Notes: a model not told the origin generated them from the letters alone. DNA of 64,000 nucleotides from Vallitalea sp. (GCF_025211055.1 NZ_JAOARO010000088.1:175278-239277); one strand, 5' to 3'; numbered from the stretch's first letter, positions 39,068 to 50,188 are shown. Program-made: numbers and translations.

Positions 39068-39586
39068 TTAAATTATCTGAACAGTATCTTCGCCATCAAC
39101 TTCTAATAACTTAACACGAACTACTTCATTCTTTGATGTAGGTATGTTCTTACCTATATAATCAGGTGTTAACGGTAATTCTCTGTGACCTCTATCTATT
39201 AATGATGCAAATTGAATCTTATTAGGTCTACCTGTATCTATCACTGCTTCAATCGCAGATCTACAAGTTCTACCTGTATAAATAACATCATCAACTAATA
39301 CTACATCTTTACCTCCTACATCAAAATCTAAAGGATTGTTTATTACAGGTTGAGGAGTTTTCTTCTGTAAATCATCTCTATAGAAAGTAATGTCAATTGT
39401 TCCTACAGGAACTTCTACTCCTTCAAAAGTTTTAATTTTGTCCGCAATTCTGTTCGCCAAAGGAACACCTCTAGTCTTAATACCTAGAATAACAACATTC
39501 TCTACACCTTTATTCTTTTCAATAATTTCATGAGATATACGTGTGAGTGCCCTTCCAATAGCTTTGTCGTCCATTAATACTTTCAT
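39068..39586 (-). CDS. pyrR: PyrR, pyrimidine operon attenuator and uracil phosphoribosyltransferase
   Basis: 172 residues. The PRPP-binding motif [17 protein letters not shown] lies near residue 95, and the N-terminus ([16 protein letters not shown]) is typical of PyrR. With UMP or UTP bound, PyrR grips an anti-antiterminator in pyr leaders and causes termination. Its own leader carries such a site (39667-39750). It is cotranscribed with uraA, 99 bases apart. Confidence 0.95.
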   Translation of the reverse strand: MKVLMDDKAIGRALTRISHEIIEKNKGVENVVILGIKTRGVPLANRIADKIKTFEGVEVPVGTIDITFYRDDLQKKTPQPVINNPLDFDVGGKDVVLVDDVIYTGRTCRSAIEAVIDTGRPNKIQFASLIDRGHRELPLTPDYIGKNIPTSKNEVVRVKLLEVDGEDTVQII

Positions 39587-39666
39587 AAGTTCACCTCAAA
39601 ATATATATTATAGTTTGCAAATAACATTTATAAAAATTTAACATATGATAGTCAAATTTTTATATT

Positions 39667-39750
39667 AAAAAAGGCTCCAAGATACATTCAAGAAGCCATA
39701 GTTTACATAACTATGTTACGGTAAAACTTCTTACTAGCATCTCTGTACTA
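39667..39750 (-). promoter_or_regulatory. PyrR-binding attenuator in the pyrR-uraA leader
   Basis: Minus strand: a PyrR-type hairpin TAGTA-CAGAGA-TGCTA (39750-39735) with the conserved CAGAGA loop; an antiterminator formed by AAGAAG just after it and CTTCTT (within 39691-39696), with inner arms CATAGT/ACTATG; and the competing terminator GGCTTC...GGAGCC (39697-39673) followed by six T. All three mutually exclusive parts can be read directly. Confidence 0.85.
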
Positions 39751-39783
39751 ATTTAAAGAAATCTTTTTATTTAATTCTATAAT

Positions 39784-39812
39784 AATTTATCACATTTTTT
39801 GATAAATGTCTA
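39784..39812 (-). promoter_or_regulatory. promoter of pyrR-uraA
   Basis: Minus strand: -35 TAGACA (39812-39807), 17-base spacer, -10 TAAATT (39789-39784). The spacer contains the inverted repeat TTTATCA/TGATAAA (39786-39806 overall), a possible operator. The match to consensus is moderate. Confidence 0.5.
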
Positions 39813-39852
39813 CTCTTTTTTTATTTTATTGTGTTTATATATAAATGATAGC

Positions 39853-40596
39853 TTATTTCTTGTTGGTCCATTTAATTAATGCCTGAAAATATTTCTTTCT
39901 ACTGTCTTTATCTACACCTTCAACATAATAATTATCTGTTTCTTTATTGTAGCCTTTATATAGTTCAATAGTTTGTCCATATTTACATTGGGACAAAAAA
40001 TTGATATGTAGAATTTTAGGTTGTTTATTTAGATAGTATTCTTCATAAAAACTGTCTAGTACCATTTCAACATATCTAACATTGTTGACATGGTTATTAA
40101 TATCAATGTCACAGTAACTAATATTTTTATCAAATATATGTTCTTTATTATCAATATCGAATATCTTACCTGGTACTTCTTTTACAGCGTGTTCATTTTC
40201 TAGATTTTCGATTGTTCCATTAAGTATCTTAGGACGTTGTGGCCTCATCTTTTTCCAATCAACGATTACCCAATTAGTCGTAACATTAGCTATTACTTTA
40301 TCAGCGGAATATACCTTGAAATCCCTTAACACAAATATTTTGTCAGTACCTTTAGTCCATGTATTTACTGTAACCGTATCACCTAATTTGGGATATTCTA
40401 ATACGTCGATATATGCCCTGGATAAAATCCAAAACAGTCCTTCTTCTGACATTTCTTTTACACCATAACTTTGACTGTGAGCATGATTTATAGCACATTC
40501 CTGCATATAATTGAATATAGTACTCATCTTAATCCTATTTTCAAAATCAACTGCATAAGTTCCTAATCTATAAGACTCTGTTCTTATTTTACTCAT
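39853..40596 (-). CDS. acyl-ACP thioesterase
   Basis: 247 residues, two tandem hotdog domains as in FatA/FatB. The first domain carries NYMQECAINHA and FWILSRAYIDV; the second has the catalytic segment DIDINNHVNNVRYVEM with Asp, Asn and His. It releases free fatty acids from acyl carrier protein. The start at MSKIRTESYRLG follows AAGGGTG; the GTG four codons upstream is an alternative. Monocistronic. Confidence 0.92.
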   Translation of the reverse strand: MSKIRTESYRLGTYAVDFENRIKMSTIFNYMQECAINHAHSQSYGVKEMSEEGLFWILSRAYIDVLEYPKLGDTVTVNTWTKGTDKIFVLRDFKVYSADKVIANVTTNWVIVDWKKMRPQRPKILNGTIENLENEHAVKEVPGKIFDIDNKEHIFDKNISYCDIDINNHVNNVRYVEMVLDSFYEEYYLNKQPKILHINFLSQCKYGQTIELYKGYNKETDNYYVEGVDKDSRKKYFQALIKWTNKK

Positions 40597-40735
40597 ATAT
40601 CTTATCACCCTTATAATTAAAAATTGTTAATCTTATAACATACTGTATATTATATCACTATCCAATTACAATGTCTAAAGTTTATTTTATAGGTAATATT
40701 TGATATAAAAGGTATCAAAATATACTTTTAAATTC

Positions 40736-41920
40736 TTAAAGTTTATTGTTAATTGCTGAACATATTCTATCTAAAGCTTCTTTTAATTTTGTACGTGGAC
40801 ATGCAAAGTTGACTCTCATAAAACCTGAACCATTATCTCCAAACCAGTTTCCGCTATCCAGAGCAACTTTAGCTTGATGAAAAATCAGGTCTTCAAGTTT
40901 TTTATTGTCTTTTTCTATTAGTCTAAAATCCAACCATGCCAAGTATGTTGCTTGTGGACGTATGAGTCTTACCTCTTTCATATTATTAATTAAGTAGTTC
41001 TCCATAAAATTAAGGTTATCCTCTAAATATAGCAACAATTGTTCTAGCCAGTCTTCGCCTTCATTATAAGCAGCTTTTAGTGCAGCTATACTCATAGGAT
41101 TATGTCCTGATATAGAGTTTTTGATTAAAATGTGCTTATATTTATCTCTAATCTCTTTATTTTTAATTATTATATGAGATGTTTCTAGTCCAGGTATATT
41201 AAATGTTTTACTAGGAGCAGTACAAATTATTGAGTTATGAGCAAATTCTTCACAAATGTTAGCAAATACTATATGTTCATTATTTCCTAGAATCAAGTCA
41301 TTGTGGATTTCGTCAGATACAACTAAAACATTATTCTCTATGCATATTTTCCCAATCTTCTCTAATTCTTCTTTTGTCCATACCCTGCCAACTGGATTAT
41401 GTGGACTGCACAAAATAAATATCTTAACTTCCTCATCTTTTGCTTTTTCTTCGAAATCTTTGAAATCAATATTATATTTTTTACCGTCATATATTAAAGG
41501 ATTGTCCACTACTTTGCAACCATTATTTATGATGGATTTCTTGAAAGGATAGTATACAGGTGTTTGGATAATAACTTTGTCACCAGTTGAACAAAAAGCT
41601 TGAATTATATAATTTATAGCAGGAACAATGCCTGGTGTATATACTATGCTATCTTTTTCTATATTCCAATTATGTTTTTTCTTTTGCCAGTTAATAACTG
41701 AATCATAATATTCATCCAACCTAACACTATAACCATATATACCGTGTTTTGCTCTTTTAACTATTGTATTAACTATTGGTTGGGGAGTCTTGAAGTCCAT
41801 GTCTGCAACCCACAGTGGCAATATATCTTCTTCTCCAAAATACTCTTTTAATTTTTCTGGATCCCACTTTAGAGAATTAGTTCCTTTTCTATCTATGATA
41901 GTATCAAAATTATATTTCAT
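40736..41920 (-). CDS. MalY/PatB family PLP-dependent C-S lyase
   Basis: 394 residues, fold type I aminotransferase-like. The PLP lysine lies in APSKTFNIPGLETSH, the cofactor aspartate in VVSDEIHNDL, and HNPVGRVW is the family's NPxGR motif. Members split cystathionine into homocysteine (beta-lyase) and may also modulate regulators. AGGAGG is upstream. The 241-base gap after it, before parC, holds no gene. Confidence 0.92.
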   Translation of the reverse strand: MKYNFDTIIDRKGTNSLKWDPEKLKEYFGEEDILPLWVADMDFKTPQPIVNTIVKRAKHGIYGYSVRLDEYYDSVINWQKKKHNWNIEKDSIVYTPGIVPAINYIIQAFCSTGDKVIIQTPVYYPFKKSIINNGCKVVDNPLIYDGKKYNIDFKDFEEKAKDEEVKIFILCSPHNPVGRVWTKEELEKIGKICIENNVLVVSDEIHNDLILGNNEHIVFANICEEFAHNSIICTAPSKTFNIPGLETSHIIIKNKEIRDKYKHILIKNSISGHNPMSIAALKAAYNEGEDWLEQLLLYLEDNLNFMENYLINNMKEVRLIRPQATYLAWLDFRLIEKDNKKLEDLIFHQAKVALDSGNWFGDNGSGFMRVNFACPRTKLKEALDRICSAINNKL

Positions 41921-42162
41921 ATGAATTTCCTCCTTTTGGAACTGTAAAACAATATGAGTAGCTTAATCATTGTTAATATACTTTGACCTTATCATATTAT
42001 TAAAAGTTATTCAATAATTAAATGATAAATTTCTTAAGCTTGATATTTGGGAATAAAACTATTGAAGATAACAATACTATAACAATAACATTGAAAGGAT
42101 TGATTGCATGAATAAACAAGGAAATAACCAAGTTTAGAAGGATTACCTTATAGGTAATAGCA

Positions 42163-44454
42163 TTACTCTTTCTGAAGGAATCCAATTATATTTTTCCTGC
42201 TTGGAATGATTTGTTTACCTTTTGAGTTCCTCTTATGAGTACCTATAGCAGATATGTTTTTCTTATTAATTTGACCATCAACATTTACCTGTATAGTTTT
42301 CTGCTCTGAATCAATAAACGCAATATCAATTATATGGTCATTGTTACCTAGTTTTATTAGATTAACTCCTTTAGCATTCCTTTTTTGGTTAGGTATTTCA
42401 CCAGTATTTATAATTAATGCATATCCATTAGCTGTAATAGTTATTAACTTGTCTTCGTTATTCAGCTTAATTATCTTAATTACACTGTCATTGTCATTCA
42501 ATTTGGTTGCAGCTATTTTAGACCTCGAACTATTGAATTCTATAGTATCTACATGTTTGATTAGACCATATTTGGTTGCAATTAATAGTTTATCATTGTC
42601 AAGTAATTTATCAATCATTACTATATGATCTTCATTTACACTTGTTAAAACACTTATAGCAGTTCCTTTGTCACTTAATTTGGTTTTTGGTATATTATCA
42701 ACTTTTATTTTATATAGATAACCATCTTCATCAAATAGAGAAATTTTATCTTTGGTAGTGGCATCAATTACACATTTCATTTCTGACAGTATTTTTTCTT
42801 TATTCTTTTCAAAAATGTTAGAATCTACTGTCTTGATATAATTTTTGTCATCAACAAGTACATAAACATCTTCTACTATATCTTCTTCTTTAACATTAAG
42901 GGTCTCTAGATTTTTTAACATAGTTTTACGATTGATACTGTATTTATCAGAAATTCTTTGTAATTCAGTAATTATAGTTCTGTTTAATTCTTTCTTGTGT
43001 CCTAATATTTTTTCATATCGTTTTATTTTTCTCATGATATCTATATATTGTTTTTCTACTTCTAATTTCTCTAGGCCCACTAATTTGTATAATCTCATTT
43101 CCAATATAATTGTTGCTTGTCTTTCTGTATAATCAAATTTCTTAGCTAGATTTTCGTTTTTCTTAAGTTTGAAATTAATATCTGTCGTATCTCCAGTCAT
43201 CAAACATTTTTTTACTGCTTTTGCATTTTTGGCTCCTCGAATTGCTTCAATAATGATGTCAATTTCATCATAAGCCCTAAGGAGTCCTTCTGTTCCTTCC
43301 TTTTTGTCCAACTCTTTATTTAGAAGGAATTGGTATCTTTTGGTATATATTTCCTGCTGGAATTCAACAAATTTTTGTAAGCTTGATTTTAGGTTGAACA
43401 GATATGGTTTTTGCTTATGTAATGCAAGCATATTGACACTAAAATTATCTTCTAATTTTGTTTTACTGTATAGTTTATTAACTAAGATATCAGGATCTAC
43501 ATCCTTTTTGGTTTCAATAATTATTTGGATTTCTCCTCTGGAACTTTCATCTCTAATATCTTGTATACCACTTATTTTCTTACTCTTCACTAATTCCGCT
43601 AGGTTTTCTATCAAATTTGATTTATTACCAATCAGTGTATATGGGATTTCTTTTATAATAATATGATTTTTCCCATTACTATTCTTTTCAATATCTATTT
43701 TAGCTCTAATTTTGATTTTGCCTTTACCTGTTGTATATATATCTTCTAATTGATTTTTATTAGCTATTACTCCTCCAGTAGGAAAATCTGGACCTTTAAT
43801 ATAGGTCATCAACTCTTTTATTGTAATATCCTCATTTTTGATATATGCAATAGTACCATTAATAATTTCACCTAGATTATGTGTTGGGAAATTGGTTGAC
43901 ATTCCTACAGCAATACCAGTCATCCCATTAACTAAAGCATTGGGAAACTTAGCTGGTAGAACATTAGGTTCCATCAATGTTTCATCAAAATTGGTTTTCA
44001 TCTCCACTATATCTTTATCTATATCATCTAACAACTCCAGTGAAATAGGTTTTAGCCTAGCTTCTGTATACCTCATAGCAGCAGCTCCATCACCATCAAT
44101 TGAACCAAAATTACCATGTCCATCAATTAATTCCTGTTTATAAGTAAAATCCTGAGCCATTCTAACCATTGAGTTATATATAGAGCCGTCACCATGGGGA
44201 TGATATTTACCCATAGTATCTCCAACAATACGTGCACATTTACGGTAAGGTTTATCTGGTGTAACATTAAGATCTTTCATAGCATACAGTGTTCTTCTTT
44301 GAACAGGTTTCAGACCATCTCTTATGTCTGGTAAAGCTCTAGCTGCTATAACGCTCATCGCATAATCTATATATGATTGTTTCATTTCATCTTCATAATC
44401 AGCAATTATTATATTTTGATTTGTAAGATCTGGTAATTTCATATTTTTCTTCAT
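42163..44454 (-). CDS. parC: DNA topoisomerase IV subunit A
   Basis: 763 residues. The DNA-cleaving tyrosine is Tyr129 in [10 protein letters not shown]. The C-terminal domain is short and lacks the GyrA-box, which together with the partner gene argues for ParC rather than GyrA. The quinolone-determining region is [19 protein letters not shown] (83-101): the position equivalent to E. coli GyrA Ser83 is Gly90, followed by Ser91. It starts 16 bases after parE. Confidence 0.88.
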   Translation of the reverse strand: MKKNMKLPDLTNQNIIIADYEDEMKQSYIDYAMSVIAARALPDIRDGLKPVQRRTLYAMKDLNVTPDKPYRKCARIVGDTMGKYHPHGDGSIYNSMVRMAQDFTYKQELIDGHGNFGSIDGDGAAAMRYTEARLKPISLELLDDIDKDIVEMKTNFDETLMEPNVLPAKFPNALVNGMTGIAVGMSTNFPTHNLGEIINGTIAYIKNEDITIKELMTYIKGPDFPTGGVIANKNQLEDIYTTGKGKIKIRAKIDIEKNSNGKNHIIIKEIPYTLIGNKSNLIENLAELVKSKKISGIQDIRDESSRGEIQIIIETKKDVDPDILVNKLYSKTKLEDNFSVNMLALHKQKPYLFNLKSSLQKFVEFQQEIYTKRYQFLLNKELDKKEGTEGLLRAYDEIDIIIEAIRGAKNAKAVKKCLMTGDTTDINFKLKKNENLAKKFDYTERQATIILEMRLYKLVGLEKLEVEKQYIDIMRKIKRYEKILGHKKELNRTIITELQRISDKYSINRKTMLKNLETLNVKEEDIVEDVYVLVDDKNYIKTVDSNIFEKNKEKILSEMKCVIDATTKDKISLFDEDGYLYKIKVDNIPKTKLSDKGTAISVLTSVNEDHIVMIDKLLDNDKLLIATKYGLIKHVDTIEFNSSRSKIAATKLNDNDSVIKIIKLNNEDKLITITANGYALIINTGEIPNQKRNAKGVNLIKLGNNDHIIDIAFIDSEQKTIQVNVDGQINKKNISAIGTHKRNSKGKQIIPSRKNIIGFLQKE

Positions 44455-44470
44455 TATTAGTTTCCTCTCT

Positions 44471-46447
44471 CTATGAGTCTATATTAGCATTCTCTGCTTC
44501 AGCATTAATAAATTCTCTTCTAGGGGGTACTTTTTCGCCCATTAATAATGCTGTTGTTTCTTCTGCTTGAATAATATTTTCTATTTGTACTTTTTTTAGA
44601 GTTCTGGTCTCAGGATTCATAGTTGTATCCCATAACTGTTCTGCATTCATTTCACCTAGACCTTTATATCGTTGGACTTCTATATTTCTTCTACTCATTT
44701 TATTAAGTATTTTTTCTAACTGTCTATCATTATAAGCATATACTTCTTGCTTTGATGATTTCACCTTATATAGAGGGGGCATAGCCAAATATATTTTTCC
44801 ACTTATAATTAAATCAGGCATATGCTTATAGAAAAAGGTCAATAATAAAGTTGATATATGTGCTCCATCAACATCACCGTCAGTCATTACTATGATTTTA
44901 TCATATTTTAACTTATCAATATTGAAATCCTCACTGGATTTATTACCGAATAAACCATCACCAAATCCAGTTCCCAATGCATTGATAATTGATACTATTT
45001 CTTTATTTTCAAGGATTTTACCCACTTTACTTCTTTCAGTGTTTAATACTTTCCCTTTTAATGGCAGAATAGCTTGATATCGTCTATCTCTGCCTTGTTT
45101 AGCAGATCCACCTGCAGAATCTCCTTCCACTAAGAATAATTCTGTTAATATTCCTTTTTTTTCATTTAATGATAATCTACAAGAAGCTAGTTTACCGTTG
45201 GAAGATACTTTTGATTGATTCTTTAGTATGTTATTCCTAGCATTAGCTTCTGTTTTTCTAATGTTATGAGATCTAATAGCACTTTCAACAATTTTGGTGA
45301 TTGTTTTTTCATTCCTATCACAGTATTGTTCTAATTGTGAAAAAGTTATATCTGATACAATACCTTTTACTTCTGTATTTCCCAATTTTGTTTTTGTCTG
45401 TCCTTCGAATTGAGGTTCTGGCACTTTTACAGAAACAATAGCTGTCAAACCATTTCTGACATCTTTACCATCTAGTGTACCTTTTCCTTTGAAGATGGAT
45501 AATTCTTTAGCGTATTTATTAACTATCCTGGTTAAAGCTAATTTGAAACCTGAAACATGCATACCCTCTTCCTGAGTATTTATATTGTTACAAAAAGAAA
45601 ATATATTTTCTGTAAAATCATTGGTGAATTGAAATGCAATCTCGACTATAATACCATCCTTGATATCTGATAAGAATATTACATCATCATGTAGACTATT
45701 TTTATTATCATTTATTTCTTTAATAAAACCTACAAGACCATCTTCTTCATGATATACTACTTCTTCTTTATCAGATGATACATTATCTTTATAAACAATA
45801 GTTAAACCCCTGTTAAGGAAAGCTATTTCTTTCAATCTTTTTTTTATTATATTAGGTTTGAATTTAACCGAATCAAATATTTCCTTATCAGGTATAAAAG
45901 TAATTTTTGTACCACGTTTTCTAGTTGTTTTTACAGGTATTAAAGCTCCGTTATCAAGAACAGTGACTCCTTGACCCCCATTTTTATATTTATCAATATA
46001 TACTTTTCCACCTCTATATATTTCAACTGTAAACTTAGATGATAACGCATTAACAACAGAAGCACCTACTCCATGTAATCCTCCAGAATATTTATATGTA
46101 TCTTGATCAAATTTTCCCCCTGCATGGAGTACAGTAAATATTATCCTCTCAGTTGATATTCCTCTTGGATAATCAGATTTTGGATAATCTTTTGTGTTAT
46201 CATGTAAATCTATAGGAATACCACTACCATTGTCCTCAATACTTATAGAGTTATCCTCATTAAGTGTTATTGTTATTTGGTCACAAATACCTGCTAGATG
46301 TTCATCAATACTATTATCTAATATTTCCCATATAAGGTGATGTAATCCTCTGCTTCCTGTATTACCAATATACATCCCTGGTCTTAATCTAACAGGCTCT
46401 AATCCTTCTAGTACCTTAATGTTTTTTCCACTGTATTCTCTAGCCAA
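44471..46447 (-). CDS. parE: DNA topoisomerase IV subunit B
   Basis: 658 residues: GHKL ATPase (LDNSIDEHLAG, DNGSGIPID, GLHGVGASVVNALS), transducer, and Toprim (LVEGDSAGGSAKQGRD, MTDGDVDGAHI) domains. It starts with TTG behind AAAGGAG. It pairs with parC to decatenate daughter chromosomes. The subunit assignment as topoisomerase IV rather than gyrase follows from parC. Confidence 0.9.
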   Translation of the reverse strand: MAREYSGKNIKVLEGLEPVRLRPGMYIGNTGSRGLHHLIWEILDNSIDEHLAGICDQITITLNEDNSISIEDNGSGIPIDLHDNTKDYPKSDYPRGISTERIIFTVLHAGGKFDQDTYKYSGGLHGVGASVVNALSSKFTVEIYRGGKVYIDKYKNGGQGVTVLDNGALIPVKTTRKRGTKITFIPDKEIFDSVKFKPNIIKKRLKEIAFLNRGLTIVYKDNVSSDKEEVVYHEEDGLVGFIKEINDNKNSLHDDVIFLSDIKDGIIVEIAFQFTNDFTENIFSFCNNINTQEEGMHVSGFKLALTRIVNKYAKELSIFKGKGTLDGKDVRNGLTAIVSVKVPEPQFEGQTKTKLGNTEVKGIVSDITFSQLEQYCDRNEKTITKIVESAIRSHNIRKTEANARNNILKNQSKVSSNGKLASCRLSLNEKKGILTELFLVEGDSAGGSAKQGRDRRYQAILPLKGKVLNTERSKVGKILENKEIVSIINALGTGFGDGLFGNKSSEDFNIDKLKYDKIIVMTDGDVDGAHISTLLLTFFYKHMPDLIISGKIYLAMPPLYKVKSSKQEVYAYNDRQLEKILNKMSRRNIEVQRYKGLGEMNAEQLWDTTMNPETRTLKKVQIENIIQAEETTALLMGEKVPPRREFINAEAENANIDS

Positions 46448-46657
46448 TTATAAAACTCCTTTCAAAAACAATATTCCATAGTATACTAATGACTAATATA
46501 TCAAATAATCAATTAATTATCAATTTTTTTCTTTGTATATTAGGGAATCTTAATCCATTTTTTTAATTTTAAACAGGTATCAGCCTCTTATTATGCTATT
46601 ATATGCGTAAAAATAAATGCAGAGCCAGAACCCTGCATAAACATGATATTTCCATTA

Positions 46658-46846
46658 TTAATCTATAGTTCCTTCATGTAAATCATTAACACTTACAACT
46701 TGACTGTTTGATGGAGCATCCAATATTTCTATTTCAGCTGTTTGCTCTTCTTGATTAATATTTTTAATCCATACAAAACATCCATTATAATTTACATCTA
46801 TTACTCCTTTTGATTCTAATATTTCACTAGCCCTTCCAACATTCAT
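46658..46846 (-). CDS. sspH: H-type small acid-soluble spore protein
   Basis: 62 residues matching the SspH family: MNVGRASEILESKGVIDVNY then NGCFVWIKNIN, EIEILDAPSN and VSVNDLHE. SspH proteins are packed in the spore core of Bacillota. It therefore shows that the host sporulates. Expression by a forespore sigma factor is expected but no such promoter can be confirmed. Confidence 0.9.
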   Translation of the reverse strand: MNVGRASEILESKGVIDVNYNGCFVWIKNINQEEQTAEIEILDAPSNSQVVSVNDLHEGTID

Positions 46847-46928
46847 ATTATCATACCTTTCCTATTTAATAATCTTATTATTAGACACTTAGGCAAAAAT
46901 ATGCATTATCAAAGAACTATTATATGTA

Positions 46929-47309
46929 TTAACTATATGATTCTTCCATCTTATTATCAATGAATTTTTTTATAAGATATCCTATTATAATACCTGCTAG
47001 ATATGCTATAAGATCTGACCATAAAAACCCTTGTCCTAATAAAATATGCCCTATGCTTGTTTTACGAAAGTTGTCAATCCAGGGTCTATGATACAACTGG
47101 GTAATTTCAATTATATATGTAATAATTATACTTAAAATGAATATGAATGAAGAATTTTTATTAAAGAATATGAATGCTAATATGAAAAATACCATCATCG
47201 CCCAAAAAACATCCCCCATGAATAATGGAATTCCTTTGATTTCCCTAGATAATAAACCTAATATTATAATTATTATAGTTGTTATTATGTATAATATTAT
47301 TTTCTTCAT
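46929..47309 (-). CDS. DUF2809 family membrane protein
   Basis: 126 residues with about four membrane helices. Motifs GLLSREIKGIPLFMGDVFWAMMVFFILAF and the central ITYIIEITQLYHRPWIDNFR match DUF2809 (a VanZ-like membrane group). No function is known. GAGGT before the ATG. The 241-base gap upstream to gshF has no gene besides the terminator near 47491. Confidence 0.8.
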   Translation of the reverse strand: MKKIILYIITTIIIIILGLLSREIKGIPLFMGDVFWAMMVFFILAFIFFNKNSSFIFILSIIITYIIEITQLYHRPWIDNFRKTSIGHILLGQGFLWSDLIAYLAGIIIGYLIKKFIDNKMEESYS

Positions 47310-47490
47310 AGATTGTACCTCCTACGTATATTGGAATAAATAATTTAACATAAGCTGTTATAATAGTTACTATGTAAATGGCTTATATAGATGATATTAA
47401 TTGCATAGATAAAATAATTATATATTTGATTGAAATTAGTGTCAATACATATTCTCTACTAATTCTACTAATATATATAATTATATAACA

Positions 47491-47529
47491 AATCGCAAAA
47501 AGCAATTGTATTTATTGTTTTTTGCGATT
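47491..47529 (-). terminator. intrinsic terminator of the glutathione synthase gene
   Basis: AATCGCAAAAAGCAAT (47491-47506) pairs with ATTGTTTTTTGCGATT (47514-47529) with one mismatch; minus-strand sequence then reads TGTTATAT. Confidence 0.75.
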
Positions 47530-47550
47530 TTATAACTCAATAAGATTTAT

Positions 47551-49905
47551 TTAGTTGTCATAAGTATAAAACCCTAACAAATCCAATATTTTTTCTCCTA
47601 ATTTTCTATTATCACCTATATATGGATAACAATGAATATGAATAGCAGGATTAAAATTCAATTCGATGATTCCATAATTATTATGGGCATCTCCTTTAAT
47701 ATCCTTAGTTATTAAGTCCACACCTACTATAGATGCTCCAACTGCTTTTGAAGCTTCTATAGCTATTTCTTTTAGAGATTCAGAGATGTCATCAGTATAA
47801 TCAATGCTGTCTCCACCTGTACTTATATTAGAGTTCTCTCTAAGATATATGATTCTATCTTTTTCTAGAATAGAATCAAAATCAAGCTCTTGTTGAGCTA
47901 AAAACATTTTTTCTGGGGTATCTAATTTAATTTTCTCAAGAGGTTTTCTATATCCTTTTCCTCTTAAAGGATCTGTATTCTTCTTGGCAACCAATTCTCT
48001 TATAGTACTACTACCATCTCCTATTACATTAGCAGGAACTCTCCTAAGAACACCAACAACTTCATTATCAATCACAAAAACTCTATATTCTTTACCTTCA
48101 ATGAATTCTTCTACTAAAACAGTATCATCTTTTTCAAATGCTAATTTTAGTGCTGTTTTATAATCTTGTTTAGTAAAGATATTCTTGAAAATAGTTATAC
48201 CAATACCAAAGTTAGTGGAGTTTGGTTTTACAACTATATTCATATCTTTATACTTATAATAATCATCTAAGGCATGTTCAATATTAGTGTATACATCTCC
48301 ATCAGGTACTTTTATCCCTGATTTCTCAAGTATTTTTTTTGTTACTAATTTGTTTTCCATAATCAATACGGTACTATACGTATCTTTTGATGTTTTTGTT
48401 GCTTGTTTTACATATTCTTTTTTATCTTTATAAGATAATTCAATAAAGTTCTCATTTCTATCTAATACTTCAACTTTTACTCCTCTTTTTATTGAATTAA
48501 GCATAAGAATCTGTGTGGACAGTTCCATATCTTCGTGTCCAATAAAATTAAACTCTTGAGATTTACTATTTTCTAGGTATTTAACTGCTTTCTCTAAATG
48601 GAATTTTATGAAACCTTGCTGTTCTATCTCCTTAAATAATATACTTGAGTATAGTTTTTCATGTTCTAATATCATTTCTTCATATTTATCAATAATACCA
48701 TTAAGAAAATCTTTTTTGGTATCAATTACTGTAACTATTTGCCTTAGAGTATTAATGACATCTAATGATAATGAATCTACAGATTTTTCTTGTCCATTAA
48801 AAACAATTTTCAAGTTTTCCATCCTACCTTTATCAGCCACTTTTTGATTGTTCTTAATAGAATCTTTAAACAATGTTTCATCCATATAATCATCATCTAA
48901 CATTGCTGCAAATATCATGAATAAGTGAATCAAGTACAAATCATCTATACTAAATCCTAACTTAAATAATGGATTTATATCCATTAAACGAAGTTCTAAA
49001 TAATCAATACCATGTTCTTCTAAACCACTTAGATTACCATTATTGCTCTTAGGACGTATTACACTATAATATTCTTTGGAACTGATTAAATCTCCAGATT
49101 CAATTAGCTTTCGAATTCCTTTTATATAATCCTCTAGAGTATCTAGGGTAACATAATAATTATCAATATTATTGTAACCACATTTACCATTTCTGATAGA
49201 TGCAGTAAAATTATATGCAACCTTATCTGATTTACTTTGTTTTGAACACCTTTTACAATAGTCAATATAGGATTCATGAATAGCTGGGCTACTTCCTAAA
49301 AGTCTAATAATTAACCAACTATATTTTGTAATGTTTCTAACCATTTTCATATATAATCTATCTTTAAATTCTCTCAATGTTACCTCTGAAGATATATTAT
49401 CATATAATTTTTTTAATACATCATCTTTGAATGAGAAATTATAGTGTATCCCTGAAATCATTTGTTTTTTCCTGCCGTATTTTTCAGCCAAGTATTCACG
49501 ATACAGATTGGCATTGTCTTTGACAAGTATTTCATCCGTATTATAATTAGCTAAAGGTATATCTTCTTCAGCAGGTAATATGGGTGGTAAGCTTTGAGGC
49601 CATAATAATTCATTCTCCAAGCTCAATGATACTATATTTTGCAAAGTCTCAAGATAGCTGTACACCTCTTCTAAGGAATTAACAGTAGGTGTTATCATCT
49701 CAACTTGACTTTCAGAAAAATCTGTAGTTATATATGGGTTTTCAGATTTATCACCAAACACTTTTGGGTGTTGTGTTATTGCTAGTTTTCCATCATAGCT
49801 TACACGTACATTTTCCTTTTCTATACCAAAATTGCCAGATAATAAATTCTTTCCTTGTTTATTAACTGTTATTAATTCTACCAATTGTTGATTTAATTCA
49901 AGCAT
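47551..49905 (-). CDS. gshF: bifunctional glutamate-cysteine ligase/glutathione synthetase
   Basis: 784 residues, full length for GshF (also called GshAB). The first 450 residues are the gamma-glutamylcysteine ligase (SGNFGIEKENVRVS, SGIHYNFSF, YLELRLMDINP), the last 330 an ATP-grasp glutathione synthetase (VVKPNSTNFGIGITIF, FIEGKEYRVFVI, GVDLITKDIKG). It makes glutathione from glutamate, cysteine and glycine in one protein, useful to an anaerobe facing oxygen. GGAGTGG precedes the ATG. Its upstream 280-base gap contains the first dif-like site at its far end. Confidence 0.94.
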   Translation of the reverse strand: MLELNQQLVELITVNKQGKNLLSGNFGIEKENVRVSYDGKLAITQHPKVFGDKSENPYITTDFSESQVEMITPTVNSLEEVYSYLETLQNIVSLSLENELLWPQSLPPILPAEEDIPLANYNTDEILVKDNANLYREYLAEKYGRKKQMISGIHYNFSFKDDVLKKLYDNISSEVTLREFKDRLYMKMVRNITKYSWLIIRLLGSSPAIHESYIDYCKRCSKQSKSDKVAYNFTASIRNGKCGYNNIDNYYVTLDTLEDYIKGIRKLIESGDLISSKEYYSVIRPKSNNGNLSGLEEHGIDYLELRLMDINPLFKLGFSIDDLYLIHLFMIFAAMLDDDYMDETLFKDSIKNNQKVADKGRMENLKIVFNGQEKSVDSLSLDVINTLRQIVTVIDTKKDFLNGIIDKYEEMILEHEKLYSSILFKEIEQQGFIKFHLEKAVKYLENSKSQEFNFIGHEDMELSTQILMLNSIKRGVKVEVLDRNENFIELSYKDKKEYVKQATKTSKDTYSTVLIMENKLVTKKILEKSGIKVPDGDVYTNIEHALDDYYKYKDMNIVVKPNSTNFGIGITIFKNIFTKQDYKTALKLAFEKDDTVLVEEFIEGKEYRVFVIDNEVVGVLRRVPANVIGDGSSTIRELVAKKNTDPLRGKGYRKPLEKIKLDTPEKMFLAQQELDFDSILEKDRIIYLRENSNISTGGDSIDYTDDISESLKEIAIEASKAVGASIVGVDLITKDIKGDAHNNYGIIELNFNPAIHIHCYPYIGDNRKLGEKILDLLGFYTYDN

Positions 49906-50127
49906 TATTCCACTCCTTAATTAGGGGCATAAATATAAGTAACCACTTCTACTTTTGTCTAATACCTTTCAGTATACGCCTATTTATGTATATATATCTA
50001 TCTTTATATATTATACATATATATTAATTTATAGGAAAGGTTTTTTACTAAAAATTTGAATATATTAATATACGAATTATTAGAAATAAATCTAGGATAA
50101 TAAAAAAATATTTGATAAACAAATGGT

Positions 50128-50156
50128 GGTTTACGTAATATATTTATGGTCAACTA
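50128..50156. repeat. dif-like 29-bp site A
   Basis: Site GGTTTACGTAATATATTT continuing ATGGTCAACTA. On the minus strand it carries an arm ATATATTACGTAAAC like the XerD arm of Firmicutes dif sites, and the copy at 51265-51293 differs at 4 of 29 positions in direct orientation. Confidence 0.65.
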
Positions 50157-50188
50157 CTCTTGGCATTTATTTCATTTGTTTAAGAATA

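Noticed and set aside
42163..46447. gyrB-gyrA instead of parE-parC
   Set aside because: The A subunit lacks the GyrA-box in its C-terminal domain and the genes are not beside recF or dnaN.
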